From NCBI RefSeq assembly GCF_030538285.1, contig NZ_JAUNUG010000032.1, forward strand, positions 1-35,727: a stretch of 35,727 nt of DNA, read 5' to 3'. Origin of the DNA: Corynebacterium sp. GTDB taxonomy: Bacteria > Actinomycetota > Actinomycetes > Mycobacteriales > Mycobacteriaceae. The notes under the pieces were generated by a model. The model saw nothing but the letters and a program-made list of their open reading frames with translations, was not told the DNA's origin and made no database searches. Shown one piece after another: positions 23,338 to 30,889 of the stretch. Each line of letters begins with the position of its first letter. The first letter of the stretch is position 1. The translations under genes were made by a program, and so were the position numbers.

Positions 23338-23562
23338 TCAGGCCGGGCCTGGTTGGTAGTGGCCGTCCTGGATGAGCCGAATCATCAGATCTGACTTCGT
23401 CGCGGCGGGCCGGCCGACGCTCATGTACTTTCCGCGAATGCGGGCTATATGGGTTCGAACGGTGTCCTCAGAAATGCCGAGTGCAAAGGCAGCCTTCTTC
23501 TTTGATGGGTAAGTAAGCCATGTAATGGCTACCTGTATTTCACGTTTGCTCAGTTCAGTCAC
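23338..23562 (-). CDS. Stand-alone LuxR-type (GerE) helix-turn-helix protein
   Basis: The 74-residue protein consists of little more than a LuxR C-terminal DNA-binding domain: LSKREIQVAITWLTYPSKKKAAFALGIS, then EDTVRTHIARIRGKY (recognition helix) and a closing helix, SDLMIRLIQDG. The sensor or receiver domain of full-length LuxR regulators is absent. GTG 23562 follows GAGGAC by 8 bases, and a good promoter lies upstream. It faces the S-layer gene tail-to-tail. C. glutamicum cspB is known to be activated by a LuxR-type regulator (RamA), so a role in S-layer expression is a reasonable guess, but this protein is not RamA, which is about four times larger. Confidence 0.8.
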   Translation of the reverse strand: MTELSKREIQVAITWLTYPSKKKAAFALGISEDTVRTHIARIRGKYMSVGRPAATKSDLMIRLIQDGHYQPGPA

Positions 23563-23612
23563 AGCAAAGTCCTCAAGGAGAGTGGCCGCAGATGTCGGAA
23601 GTTACTTTCCGT

Positions 23613-23641
23613 ATCATAGACCGCGTGACCTGCATGAACAA
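23613..23641 (-). promoter_or_regulatory. Sigma-A-like promoter for the LuxR-type gene
   Basis: On the minus strand, TTGTTC (23641-23636), a 17-base spacer and TATGAT (23618-23613) match the -35/-10 pattern well. They lie 51 bases upstream of the GTG start. Confidence 0.65.
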
Positions 23642-23754
23642 CTCGGAGAAGCAGAAACTCGGGGCTGTACTTTTGCGCGGCAAATATCGCACATTTCCCA
23701 CCCTGGCAATGAAAAGCACACCCATTCCAGTGCCCTCCGGAGAAGACATGCATA

Positions 23755-23790
23755 ACGCCCGCCTCGTGAATACAGTGACGGGGCGGGCGT
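23755..23790. repeat. Inverted repeat ACGCCCGCC / GGCGGGCGT
   Basis: Perfect 9-base arms (23755-23763 and 23782-23790) enclose 18 bases in the gene-free stretch between the LuxR-type gene and the Roadblock gene. No T-run follows on either strand. It sits 16 bases from the longer hairpin at 23806-23849. The pair together may form a termination or RNA-stability region. Confidence 0.5.
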
Positions 23791-23805
23791 CGATAAGCGA
23801 ACAGC

Positions 23806-23849
23806 AACGCCACTGCGCCTCAGGCAAAAGCCTGGGGCGCAGTGGCGTT
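23806..23849. terminator. Very long hairpin downstream of the Roadblock gene
   Basis: AACGCCACTGCGCC plus CAGGC (23806-23825) pairs with GCCTG plus GGCGCAGTGGCGTT (23830-23849) around an AAAA loop. This is 19 Watson-Crick pairs with one T-G wobble. It lies 28 bases beyond the second in-frame stop of the Roadblock reading frame (23877). It lacks a T-run, so termination would rely on stem strength alone. It could also be a stable RNA end or a site for a protein. Confidence 0.6.
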
Positions 23850-23876
23850 AACGGGGAAGGGCACCGGGAGAGCGCA

Positions 23877-24035
23877 TCAGCGCCAGAGTTTCCACCAGGG
23901 GACGTGCTCGACGGCAGGTTCCGGGTCCGGCTCCGGCAGTGGCGCGGGCTCTGGTTCCAGCGCCGCAACACGCGCCGGCACCGTCACATCCGGCGGCTCC
24001 TGCGGGGCCTCCCGCAGGATCTCCCCGGATTCACT
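23877..24035 (-). other. 52-codon in-frame open extension after the Roadblock stop codon
   Basis: After the TGA at 24036-24038 the same frame stays open for 52 codons to a TGA at 23877-23879. Third positions are mostly G or C, as in real genes here. The peptide is Pro/Glu-rich and ends in EHVPWWKLWR, which does not look like random sequence. It includes EPEPAPLPEPDPEPAVEH. No good start codon with a ribosome-binding site lies inside. It could be a C-terminal tail separated by a recent nonsense mutation, a readthrough product, or an old tail now lost. Confidence 0.45.
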
Positions 24036-24410
24036 TCATACGAGGCCGTACTTGCGGGTGTTGGCGTTGACGGCGGAGCGCAGCAGCGCCAGGTTCGACT
24101 GATCCGAGGACACGGCCACGTAGACGAACATCTGGTTGTCGAGGAGCTTGATCAGGTGCAGCTGGTCACGGAGGGTGAGCAGCATGTCGACGAGACCACC
24201 GTCGATACCCAGCGCGTTCATGGTCTTGAACTTCGCCTTGACCATCTCCGAGTTGTAGGCGGCGGCGACGTCGAGGTCGAAGTCACCCGAGCGGGAGATC
24301 GAGGCCAGCGACATGCCGGTGTCGAGGTCGACGACCGAGCCACCGATGAAGCCGCTGATGTCCTCGGCGACGTTGTTGAGGAAGTTGTAGAGATTCTCCT
24401 GCTGAGTCAT
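24036..24410 (-). CDS. Roadblock/LC7 domain protein
   Basis: The 124-residue cytoplasmic protein has a Roadblock/LC7 fold: DISGFIGGSVVDLDTGMSLASI, then DFDLDVAAAYNSEMVKAKF, LTLRDQLHLIKLLD and MFVYVAVSSDQSNLALLR. Members of this family bind small Ras-like GTPases (MglB with MglA, CvnB with CvnD) and act as regulators or scaffolds. GAAGGACAACC precedes the ATG at 24410. The gene is divergent, across a 149-base spacer, from a GTPase gene and a second Roadblock gene, so all three probably work together. The frame stays open beyond the TGA, as described under 23877-24035. Confidence 0.85.
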   Translation of the reverse strand: MTQQENLYNFLNNVAEDISGFIGGSVVDLDTGMSLASISRSGDFDLDVAAAYNSEMVKAKFKTMNALGIDGGLVDMLLTLRDQLHLIKLLDNQMFVYVAVSSDQSNLALLRSAVNANTRKYGLV

Positions 24411-24559
24411 GGTTGTCCTTCGTTGATGAATGTGGTGTCGAACGGGCCCACGGTTGCACAGACAACCTTAAGCACCGACTAAGGCTGAGACTAGACAATT
24501 TGTGAGCGCTCCTCAATACTAGGGCGTGTCGCTATCCACATTCACACGGAGGCCCTGGT

Positions 24560-25210
24560 ATGAAGCTCCCCCCGGTGCGGCGCCGCCGACACGGGAAATT
24601 CGAGGAACTTGCGGTCGAGGATCTTGATCCCTACCTGGTGGTTCCCGATGACGCCGTCGTCGGTTCCTACTCGGACGACGAGGTCGTCTTCCTCGGCCCC
24701 GTGGGCGTCGGAAAGACGACAGCCGTGGCCTCCCTGTCGACGGTGGCACCCATCACCACGGAGGTGCGCGCCGCCACCCCCGAGGACTTCTACGCCCGCT
24801 GGAAGACCACCACGACCGTCGGCATCGACTTCGGTGTGTGGGACCAGCCCGACGGCACCCGCATCGCGCTGTTCGGCACGGCCGGCCAGGACCGTTTCGA
24901 CGACGCCCGCGCACCGGCGCGCAACCCCGACGCCGCCATCGTCCTGTGGTTCTTCGGCTACGGCTACCTCCTGGAGGAGCAGGTCGAGGAGTGGATCCCG
25001 GTGATCGAGGAGATCAACGCCATGGACCGCCTGGTGGTGGCCGTCAATTTCCTCGACCCGGAGTTCCCTGATCCGGTCCCGGCCCTGCGCGAGCATTTCG
25101 CCCGCCGCGGCTACCCCCACATCCCGGTGTCCGTGGCGGACCCACGTGAGAAGGAGCAGGTGGCACACGTTGTCACCCAGGTCCTGTCTGTCCTGAAGGA
25201 GAAGCGTTGA
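24560..25210 (+). CDS. Small GTPase-like ATP/GTP-binding protein (CvnD/MglA type)
   Basis: The 216-residue protein has a GTPase P-loop, GPVGVGKTT, at about 46-54. A switch segment TTVGIDFGVW precedes LFGTAGQDRFDDAR, which is the GT(P/A)GQ form of the DTAGQE motif seen in CvnD-like proteins. AVNFLDPEF stands in the place of NKxD, and VSVAD resembles the G5 loop. GGAGG lies 8 bases upstream of ATG 24560. It is coupled to a Roadblock gene 2 bases beyond its stop. In Streptomyces conservons such GTPases pair with Roadblock (CvnB) proteins below a sensor kinase. The kinase and DUF742 partner are not found here. Confidence 0.85.
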   Translation: MKLPPVRRRRHGKFEELAVEDLDPYLVVPDDAVVGSYSDDEVVFLGPVGVGKTTAVASLSTVAPITTEVRAATPEDFYARWKTTTTVGIDFGVWDQPDGTRIALFGTAGQDRFDDARAPARNPDAAIVLWFFGYGYLLEEQVEEWIPVIEEINAMDRLVVAVNFLDPEFPDPVPALREHFARRGYPHIPVSVADPREKEQVAHVVTQVLSVLKEKR

Positions 25211-25212
25211 CC

Positions 25213-25683
25213 ATGACGACCAGCCCCCTGCTCGAGGAAATGGGCCGCCACCGACGTATCCGGGGCCGCGATTTCAACCACAACGATCTGGCCGCCGCGG
25301 CGCTGCCGTACATGTCACGGATGCGCCACCACGTCCCCGGCATCCACGCCGTGGTGCTGGGCACCGGAGACGGCATCCACGTGTGCTCGGTGGGCCTCGA
25401 CGATGCGCTCGACGCCGCGCGCATCACGGCACTCAACTCCTCCATGCTCGGTGTGTCGAGCGCCCAGGCCCAGGTCATCGACCCGCTCAAGGAGGAGGAC
25501 CGGGACACCATCGTCACGGTGGCCATGCCCGGGGACGAGTACATGTCCCTGGCGAAGATCGAGCACGCCCCGGTGGGGCACCTGGTGCTCAGCCTCTTCG
25601 CCCGCGACACGCAGCTGGGCATGGTCGTGCACCAGACCCGTCAGGCGGCGGCCTCCCTCACCGAGTGGCTGCTCGAGGAGTGA
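25213..25683 (+). CDS. Roadblock/LC7-like protein, second member of the GTPase module
   Basis: The ATG at 25213 is preferred (AAGGAG 11 bases upstream). A TTG at 25207 overlapping the GTPase stop would add two residues. The roughly 156-residue product carries a Roadblock-like core: VPGIHAVVLGTGDGIHVCSVG, ALNSSMLGVSSAQAQVI, TIVTVAMPGDEYMSLAKI and GHLVLSLFARDTQLGMVVHQT. This is the MglB/CvnB fold pattern with a longer N-terminus. It is co-transcribed with the GTPase and probably binds it. Its stop lies one base from the stop of the convergent efflux pump gene, with no terminator between them. Confidence 0.8.
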   Translation: MTTSPLLEEMGRHRRIRGRDFNHNDLAAAALPYMSRMRHHVPGIHAVVLGTGDGIHVCSVGLDDALDAARITALNSSMLGVSSAQAQVIDPLKEEDRDTIVTVAMPGDEYMSLAKIEHAPVGHLVLSLFARDTQLGMVVHQTRQAAASLTEWLLEE

Positions 25684-25684
25684 C

Positions 25685-27106
25685 CTAGAAGGCCTGCCCG
25701 TCCTCCTGCTGCTCCTCGGCGACCTTGGTCACGAAGGGGCTGGCCAGGAGAACGAGGATGGCCATGATGCCGGCGACGATGAACGCGGTGTGCGCGCCGT
25801 CGGCGGTCGCCTGGGCGAGGTCCGCTCCCCCGGCCTCCGCGGCCCGGGTCCCGAAGGACAGGGCCGCGATGAGGATCGCGGTACCTGCGGCACCGGCCAG
25901 CTGCTGCAGCGTGTTGAGGATCGCCGAGCCGTGCCCGTAGAGGTGCTTGGGCAGCGAACCGAGGGCGGTGGTCATGAGCGGGGTCATCATGAGCGCCAGG
26001 CCGAGGGAGAAGACGATGTGCATGATGATCACCTCGGTGATCGTCGAGTTGATGTCCAGTCGCGTCATAGCCCACACCGCACCGAGCAGCAGCAGCGCAC
26101 CGGGGATGACCAGCGGCCGCGGGCCCACCCGGTCGTAGAGACGGCCGATGAAGGGGGCGAGCAGGCCGGAGGCCAGGCCACCCGGCATGAGCAGCAGGCC
26201 GGTAACCAGCGCGGTGGCACCGAGCGCGGTCTGCAGGTAGATCGGCAGCACCATGACGACACCGAGCAGGGTGCCCATGAGCAGCAGGGTCACCACCACC
26301 GAAAGCGTGTAGTTGCGGATGGTGAAGGGGCGCAGGTCGAGCAGCGGGGTCTCCAGCGTGGTCTGACGCCACACGAACACGGCCAGCGCGATGCCACCGA
26401 CGACTGCCACGGCCACCGCCACCCGCGGGGCGGTGCCCAGGGTGCTCAGCGCGTAGACGAGGCCGCCGAATCCGAGGCCGGCGAGCACGACGGACAGCGG
26501 GTCGAACGGGGAGCGGGTCGTCTCGCCGATGTTGCGGATGAACAGGGCGCCGACCACCAGCGCCACGGCGATGAGCGGCACGACGAGCCAGAACAGCCAG
26601 TGCCAGGTGAGACGGTTGAGGATGAAGCCGGACACGGTCGGGCCGAGCGCGGGGGCCACGGACATGACGATGGAGATGACGCCCATGATCGAGCCGCGTC
26701 GATTGGCGGGCACGACGGTCAGCGCCACGGTCATGAGCAGCGGCATGATGAGCGCGGTGCCCACCGCCTGAACGATGCGTCCGATGAGCAGAATGGTGAA
26801 CGTCGGCGCCCACGCGGCGACGACGGTGCCCACCAGGAAGCTGGTGACGGCGGCGAGGAAGACCTGCTTCGTCGAGAAGCGCTGCAGGATCCAGCCGGTC
26901 GTCGGGATGACGACGGCCATAGTGAGCATGAAGCCGGTGGTCAGCCACTGGGCGGTCGTCGCGGGGATGTCGAAATCCGACATGATCGACGGCAGCGCCA
27001 CCGACAGGATGGTCTCGTTGAGGAACATGACCAGTGCGGCGCCGACGAGGACGACGAGGATGATCTTGACGTCGGCGGGCAGGGACTGCTTCTTAGCGGT
27101 GCTCAC
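25685..27106 (-). CDS. DHA2 family multidrug efflux MFS transporter
   Basis: The roughly 473-residue protein shows the repeated hydrophobic helices of 14-helix EmrB/QacA-type drug:proton antiporters. Early helices contain FLNETILSVALPSIM and QWLTTGFMLTMAVVIPTTGW. The motif A region reads GWILQRFSTKQVFLAAV, and motif C-like SVAPALGPTVSGFIL follows. GTG 27106 (MSTAKKQ) is preferred over GTG 27112 because AGAGAGG then sits at correct spacing. The product should export drugs or other amphiphiles across the plasma membrane. No regulator gene is adjacent. The upstream minus strand carries TATAGA and CATAGA repeats between CCTCTTTC and AGAGAGG, possibly promoter plus operator. Confidence 0.9.
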   Translation of the reverse strand: MSTAKKQSLPADVKIILVVLVGAALVMFLNETILSVALPSIMSDFDIPATTAQWLTTGFMLTMAVVIPTTGWILQRFSTKQVFLAAVTSFLVGTVVAAWAPTFTILLIGRIVQAVGTALIMPLLMTVALTVVPANRRGSIMGVISIVMSVAPALGPTVSGFILNRLTWHWLFWLVVPLIAVALVVGALFIRNIGETTRSPFDPLSVVLAGLGFGGLVYALSTLGTAPRVAVAVAVVGGIALAVFVWRQTTLETPLLDLRPFTIRNYTLSVVVTLLLMGTLLGVVMVLPIYLQTALGATALVTGLLLMPGGLASGLLAPFIGRLYDRVGPRPLVIPGALLLLGAVWAMTRLDINSTITEVIIMHIVFSLGLALMMTPLMTTALGSLPKHLYGHGSAILNTLQQLAGAAGTAILIAALSFGTRAAEAGGADLAQATADGAHTAFIVAGIMAILVLLASPFVTKVAEEQQEDGQAF

Positions 27107-27192
27107 GCACACCTCTCTATGTCTCTATATGAAAGAGGCTCATCGTAGCCGGTGGTCGCCGGGGCTGCTAATCGACGCCTACTCTGGGCCCA

Positions 27193-27443
27193 TGACCTCC
27201 CTGAACCACGAGCGTCGGGACGGCGAGCTCCTCCTCTTCGATCCCGCCACCACCCGCGAACACATCGTGGTGGTCGGCGAGGACGAGGTCCTCGATTACC
27301 GCACCGGCACCTGTCGCCCCCGCTCCGCCACATCCGCGATCCGGTCGACCATGTCGTGCCACACCAGCTCGACTGGTCCGCGGCGGAAGACGCGCAGCCA
27401 GACGGCGGACAGGGCGATGAGGAATGCGGCAATGCCGAGGTAG
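27193..27443 (+). pseudogene. Short orphan reading frame, possibly a 5' gene remnant
   Basis: The frame MTSLNHERRDGELLLFDPATTREHIVVVGEDEVLDYRTGT (27193-27310) has protein-like composition. After about 27296 it becomes antisense to the end of the DUF418 gene and turns into Arg/Ser-rich filler, ending at 27443. The most plausible reading is the start of a gene whose remainder was lost when the DUF418 gene came to lie next to it. I do not recognise the family. No clear ribosome-binding site is seen, so it may be chance. Confidence 0.35.
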
Positions 27444-28480
27444 ATGCCCAGGGTCCACAGGTGGTACCCGGGGCCCTGGATCCTCCCGCTCACCCCGAAG
27501 CCCCAGTCGTAGAAGATGATCGAGGCGAGGAGGTTCTGCAGAATGTAGTTCGTCAGCGCCATGCGCCCGACCAGTGACAATCCGTGTCCGAGCGCCCCGA
27601 CCCGCTCTCGGTGGACGTAGAACGCGGCGACCGCAGCGAGCAGCCCAAAGGACACGATGGTGGAGGTGCCGTACCGGGTGAAGGCACCACCTGAGTCCGT
27701 GAGGCGCATCGCCCAGTCGAGCGGGAAACCGATGCCGAATCCCAGGCCCATGACGATGCGCCGCAGACGCACCCCCTCGGGGAGGAAGAGCCCGGCGCGG
27801 TAGAGGTGTGCGCCGACGAGGAAGAGACCGAGGCCCATGAAGAACATGATGGGGATCTCGCCGCGCCCGCCGAGGAAGTTCTGCGCGCGTTCGACGACCA
27901 TCCCCCAGTATGAGTCGGTGCCGGGCAGGGCGACGGCCTCGAGGCGGTTCGCGTCGGCGACATCGGGAAGCTTCTCGACGCCCCGGAACGAGATGCCGGT
28001 CATGAGCAACAGGTAGGTCAGGTGGGCGGCCAGGCCGACGAGCATCCAGATCCGCTGCGCCTTCTCGCTTGTCGCCATGACGGTCGCGACGACGAGGGCG
28101 GTGAGTCCGTACCCCATGAGGACATCGAACTCGAAGATGAAGAGGTAGTTGAGCAGGCCGTCGATAACCAGCACGATCGCGCGCCAGGGGTAGCGGCCGG
28201 GCCAGGGCTCACCGCGGCGGAGGGCGGACTGGCGCTGGATCTCCAGGCCGATGCCGAACATGATCGTCAGCAGGCCGATGAACTTGCCGTCGGTGAACAG
28301 GTTGAGGCCGACGTCGATGATGCGGTTGAGCGCCGCCAGCGCGCCCTCGGCCTGAGCTGCGTCGGGGCGCAAGGCAGATCCGGAGAAGATCCAGATGTTG
28401 GTGAGCAGCGTGCCCAGAATCGCGATACCGCGCAGCACATCGAGGGCGATGATGCGCCGGGAAGGGGATGGGTTGGTCAT
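27296..28480 (-). CDS. DUF418 domain membrane protein
   Basis: The 394-residue polytopic membrane protein opens with RRIIALDVLRGIAILGTLLTNI, the (R/L)D-x-LRG-x-A-(I/L)-LG motif of DUF418/YeiB-like proteins. LTDGKFIGLLTIMFGIGLEIQ follows, typical of the same family. The second half contains VSFGLLAAVAAFYVHRE, RMALTNYILQNLLASIIFYDWGFG and the closing helix WTLGIYLGIAAFLIALSAVWL. The family is related to acyltransferase-3-type membrane proteins, but no reaction is established. It is a single gene; the ATG at 28480 is the natural start. Confidence 0.87.
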   Translation of the reverse strand: MTNPSPSRRIIALDVLRGIAILGTLLTNIWIFSGSALRPDAAQAEGALAALNRIIDVGLNLFTDGKFIGLLTIMFGIGLEIQRQSALRRGEPWPGRYPWRAIVLVIDGLLNYLFIFEFDVLMGYGLTALVVATVMATSEKAQRIWMLVGLAAHLTYLLLMTGISFRGVEKLPDVADANRLEAVALPGTDSYWGMVVERAQNFLGGRGEIPIMFFMGLGLFLVGAHLYRAGLFLPEGVRLRRIVMGLGFGIGFPLDWAMRLTDSGGAFTRYGTSTIVSFGLLAAVAAFYVHRERVGALGHGLSLVGRMALTNYILQNLLASIIFYDWGFGVSGRIQGPGYHLWTLGIYLGIAAFLIALSAVWLRVFRRGPVELVWHDMVDRIADVAERGRQVPVR

Positions 28481-28567
28481 GCACTCAACGTAGAAACCAT
28501 CGCTGGCAACTAGTCGTCAGACGTCATCTCTTTCTGGGGGAAGTCTGGAAAACCCAGCCCCCACGCG

Positions 28568-28615
28568 CCTGACCCCAGGAAACTCCCAGCTCAGCCACCC
28601 TCGCGCGGGGTCAGG
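28568..28615. terminator. Possible terminator hairpin after lysS
   Basis: CCTGACCCC (28568-28576) and GGGGTCAGG (28607-28615) form a 9-base-pair stem with a 30-base loop, 9 bases beyond the lysS stop. No strong T-run follows, so it is only a candidate. The rest of the 143-base spacer up to the DUF418 start holds nothing else I can identify. Confidence 0.4.
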
Positions 28616-28623
28616 GATGACCC

Positions 28624-30195
28624 CTAATGCTGCTCAGGCTTGACCATCGGGAAGAGCACCGTCTCACGGATACCCAGGCCGGTCAGGGCCATGAGGAGGC
28701 GGTCGACGCCCATGCCGATGCCGGAGGTCGGCGGCATGCCCTGCTCCATGGCGGCGAGGAAGTCCTCGTCGAGCACCATGGCCTCGTCGTCGCCGCCGGC
28801 GGCCAGGCGGGCCTGGTCCTCGAAACGCTCGCGCTGGATCACCGGGTCGACCAGCTCGGAGTAGCCCGTGGCCAGCTCGAAACCGCGGACGTAGAGGTCC
28901 CACTTCTCGGTGACACCCGGCTTCGAGCGGTGCTGACGGGTGAGCGGCGAGGTCTCGACGGGGAAGTCCTTGACGAAGATCGGACCCGTGAGCTGGTCCT
29001 CGCACAGCAGCTCCCAGATCTCCTCGACGAGCTTGCCGTGGCCCCAGCCACCCTTGGCGGGAACCTCCAGACCGATGGCCGCGGCGATGGCCTTGAGCTC
29101 CTCGACGGAGGACTCGATGGTCACCTCCGGCTGGCCCGGGTGCGTGCGCTGCAGCGCCTCGTTGAGGGAGGGGTACATCTCGATCTCCGGCCACTGGCCA
29201 CCGAGGTCGTACTCGGTGCCGTCGGCGAGCGTGACCACATGGGAACCGAAGACCTCCATGGCCACGGCCTGGATGAGCTCGCGGATGGTGGTCATGCCGG
29301 TGTTGTAGTCACCCCACGCCTGGTAGGTCTCCAGCATCGCGAACTCCGGGGAGTGCGAGGAATCCACGCCCTCGTTGCGGAAGTTGCGGTTGACCTCGAA
29401 GACCTTGTCGATGCCACCGACCACGCAGCGCTTGAGGTAGAGCTCCGGCGCAATACGCAGATAGAGGTCGATGTCGAGCGCGTTGGAGTGCGTCTCGAAG
29501 GGACGCGCCGCCGCGCCGCCGTGCAGGGTCTGCAGCATCGGGGTCTCCACCTCGAGGAAACCCTCCCCCTCAAGGTGGTGGCGCAGCGCCCGCATCACCT
29601 TGATGCGGGTCATCGCGTTGATCCGCGCCTGCTCCCGCACGATGAGGTCGGTGTAGCGGTGGCGCACCCGGGTGTCCTCGGACAGATCCGCGAACGTCAC
29701 CGGCAGCGGCCGCAGCGCCTTCGCTGCCATCTGCCAGGACGAGGCCATGATGGACAACTCGCCGCGTCGAGAAGCAATGACCCGACCACGAACAGAGACG
29801 AAATCACCCAGGTCGACGTCCGCCTTCCAGGAATCCAGGGACTCCTGACCCACCTCGGCCAGCGAGAGCATGGCCTGGAGCTGGGTGCCGTCGCCGTCCT
29901 GCAGCGTGGCGAAACACAGCTTGCCCGTGTTGCGCATGAAGATGAGGCGGCCGGCGACAGCCACCTCGACATCCGTCTCCTCGCCCGCGATCAGGGCGGT
30001 GAGGCCCTCGGGCGCGGACTCGCCCTCCGCGACGACCGCGAACTGCTCGCGCAGCTCAGCCAGCGACGTGGTGCGGTCGACGGTGACGGGATAGGGCTCC
30101 ACACCGGCGTCGATGAGCTTCTGACGCTTCTCACGACGGATGCGCAGCTGTTCGGGGAGGTCCTGGGGATTCTTCTGCTCGGTCACGGCTTCCAA
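28624..30195 (-). CDS. lysS: Lysine--tRNA ligase, class II (LysS)
   Basis: The product of up to 523 residues charges tRNA-Lys in the cytoplasm. It has an OB-fold anticodon-binding domain at about 70-190 ([24 protein letters not shown]). The class II catalytic core follows: motif 1 region [23 protein letters not shown], motif 2 [20 protein letters not shown] and motif 3 [15 protein letters not shown] near the C-terminus. Length is normal. The frame opens at TTG 30195, while GTG 30186 ([21 protein letters not shown]) gives the N-terminus usual for corynebacterial LysS and may be the real start. Ribosome-binding sequences are weak for both. It is divergent from the DUF456 gene. Confidence 0.97.
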   Translation of the reverse strand: MEAVTEQKNPQDLPEQLRIRREKRQKLIDAGVEPYPVTVDRTTSLAELREQFAVVAEGESAPEGLTALIAGEETDVEVAVAGRLIFMRNTGKLCFATLQDGDGTQLQAMLSLAEVGQESLDSWKADVDLGDFVSVRGRVIASRRGELSIMASSWQMAAKALRPLPVTFADLSEDTRVRHRYTDLIVREQARINAMTRIKVMRALRHHLEGEGFLEVETPMLQTLHGGAAARPFETHSNALDIDLYLRIAPELYLKRCVVGGIDKVFEVNRNFRNEGVDSSHSPEFAMLETYQAWGDYNTGMTTIRELIQAVAMEVFGSHVVTLADGTEYDLGGQWPEIEMYPSLNEALQRTHPGQPEVTIESSVEELKAIAAAIGLEVPAKGGWGHGKLVEEIWELLCEDQLTGPIFVKDFPVETSPLTRQHRSKPGVTEKWDLYVRGFELATGYSELVDPVIQRERFEDQARLAAGGDDEAMVLDEDFLAAMEQGMPPTSGIGMGVDRLLMALTGLGIRETVLFPMVKPEQH

Positions 30196-30280
30196 GGGTA
30201 GTCCATCCGGGTCGTCGGAGTCTCATCGCCGCTGCGTGGCCGGTATGACGAATGTGCCCGGCGGTGGGACACTGGGGCGC

Positions 30281-30784
30281 ATGGATTCCACCACCCTTGA
30301 GGTCGCCGTGACGACCCTCGCCGGACTGCTGCTCATCGTTGGCGTCGCGGGCACGGTCATCCCGATCCTGCCCGGGTCGCTGCTGACGATCGGCACGCTG
30401 CTCGTGTGGGCGTGGGTGCTCGGGTCGAGCGCGTCGTGGACCGCCGGCATCATCGGCATCGTGCTGGCCGTGATCGGGATGAGCGCGTCGGCCATCCTCA
30501 CCGGCCGCAAGATGCGCCGGGAGCAGATCCCCCGCGGGCCGGTCCTGTTCGGCGTGGCCGTCGGCGTGGTCGGCATGTTCATCGTGCCCGTGGTCGGGCT
30601 GTTCCTCGGCTTCGCGGCGGGACTGCTGCTCGCGGAATGGCTGCGCCGCCGCGATCTCGCAGCCGCGTGGCGCTCCTCGGTGGAGGCGATGAAGTCGATG
30701 GGGTTGGGGATGCTCATGGAGTGCGCCTGCGCCTCGCTCGCCACGTTCGTGTTCGTGGTGGGAGCGCTGGTGCACTTCCTGTGA
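30281..30784 (+). CDS. DUF456 domain membrane protein
   Basis: The 167-residue protein has about four to five hydrophobic segments. The Gly/Pro pattern GVAGTVIPILPGSLLTIGTLLVWAW and GRKMRREQIPRG followed by FGVAVGVVGMFIVPVVGLFLGFAAGLLLAEW is characteristic of DUF456 small membrane proteins. Their function is unknown. ATG 30281 gives the natural membrane-protein start; ATG 30245 would add 12 Gly-rich residues. It stands alone, divergent from lysS and convergent with the flavohemoglobin gene. Confidence 0.85.
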   Translation: MDSTTLEVAVTTLAGLLLIVGVAGTVIPILPGSLLTIGTLLVWAWVLGSSASWTAGIIGIVLAVIGMSASAILTGRKMRREQIPRGPVLFGVAVGVVGMFIVPVVGLFLGFAAGLLLAEWLRRRDLAAAWRSSVEAMKSMGLGMLMECACASLATFVFVVGALVHFL

Positions 30785-30810
30785 CCAGCCGCGGGCTGGC
30801 GGCCGATCTG

Positions 30811-30882
30811 CATTCTGACTGACTTCAGTTCTGCAAAACCCCAGGACGGGTCAGTCTTCGACCTCTGAAGTCAGTCAGAATG
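30811..30882. repeat. 18-base perfect inverted repeat between convergent genes
   Basis: CATTCTGACTGACTTCAG (30811-30828) pairs perfectly with CTGAAGTCAGTCAGAATG (30865-30882) over a 36-base interior. It lies between the DUF456 gene and the convergent flavohemoglobin gene, ending 8 bases from the latter's stop. It could end transcription from both sides, though T-runs are missing. The interior contains GGGTCAGTCTT, a partial echo of the arm sequence. Confidence 0.75.
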
Positions 30883-30889
30883 GCGGTGG

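Noticed and set aside
23592-24482. A 296-codon plus-strand frame across the hairpin region and opposite the Roadblock gene
   Set aside because: It runs through two strong hairpins, has no ribosome-binding site, and its second half is antisense to a convincing Roadblock protein.
25403-27148. A 581-codon frame opposite the efflux pump
   Set aside because: Asp/His/Glu-Arg-rich repeats without hydrophobic pattern; it is the antisense of membrane helices.
28627-30201. A 524-codon frame antisense to lysS
   Set aside because: It matches lysS almost end to end on the other strand, which is typical of high-GC antisense openness. No start signal or family features.
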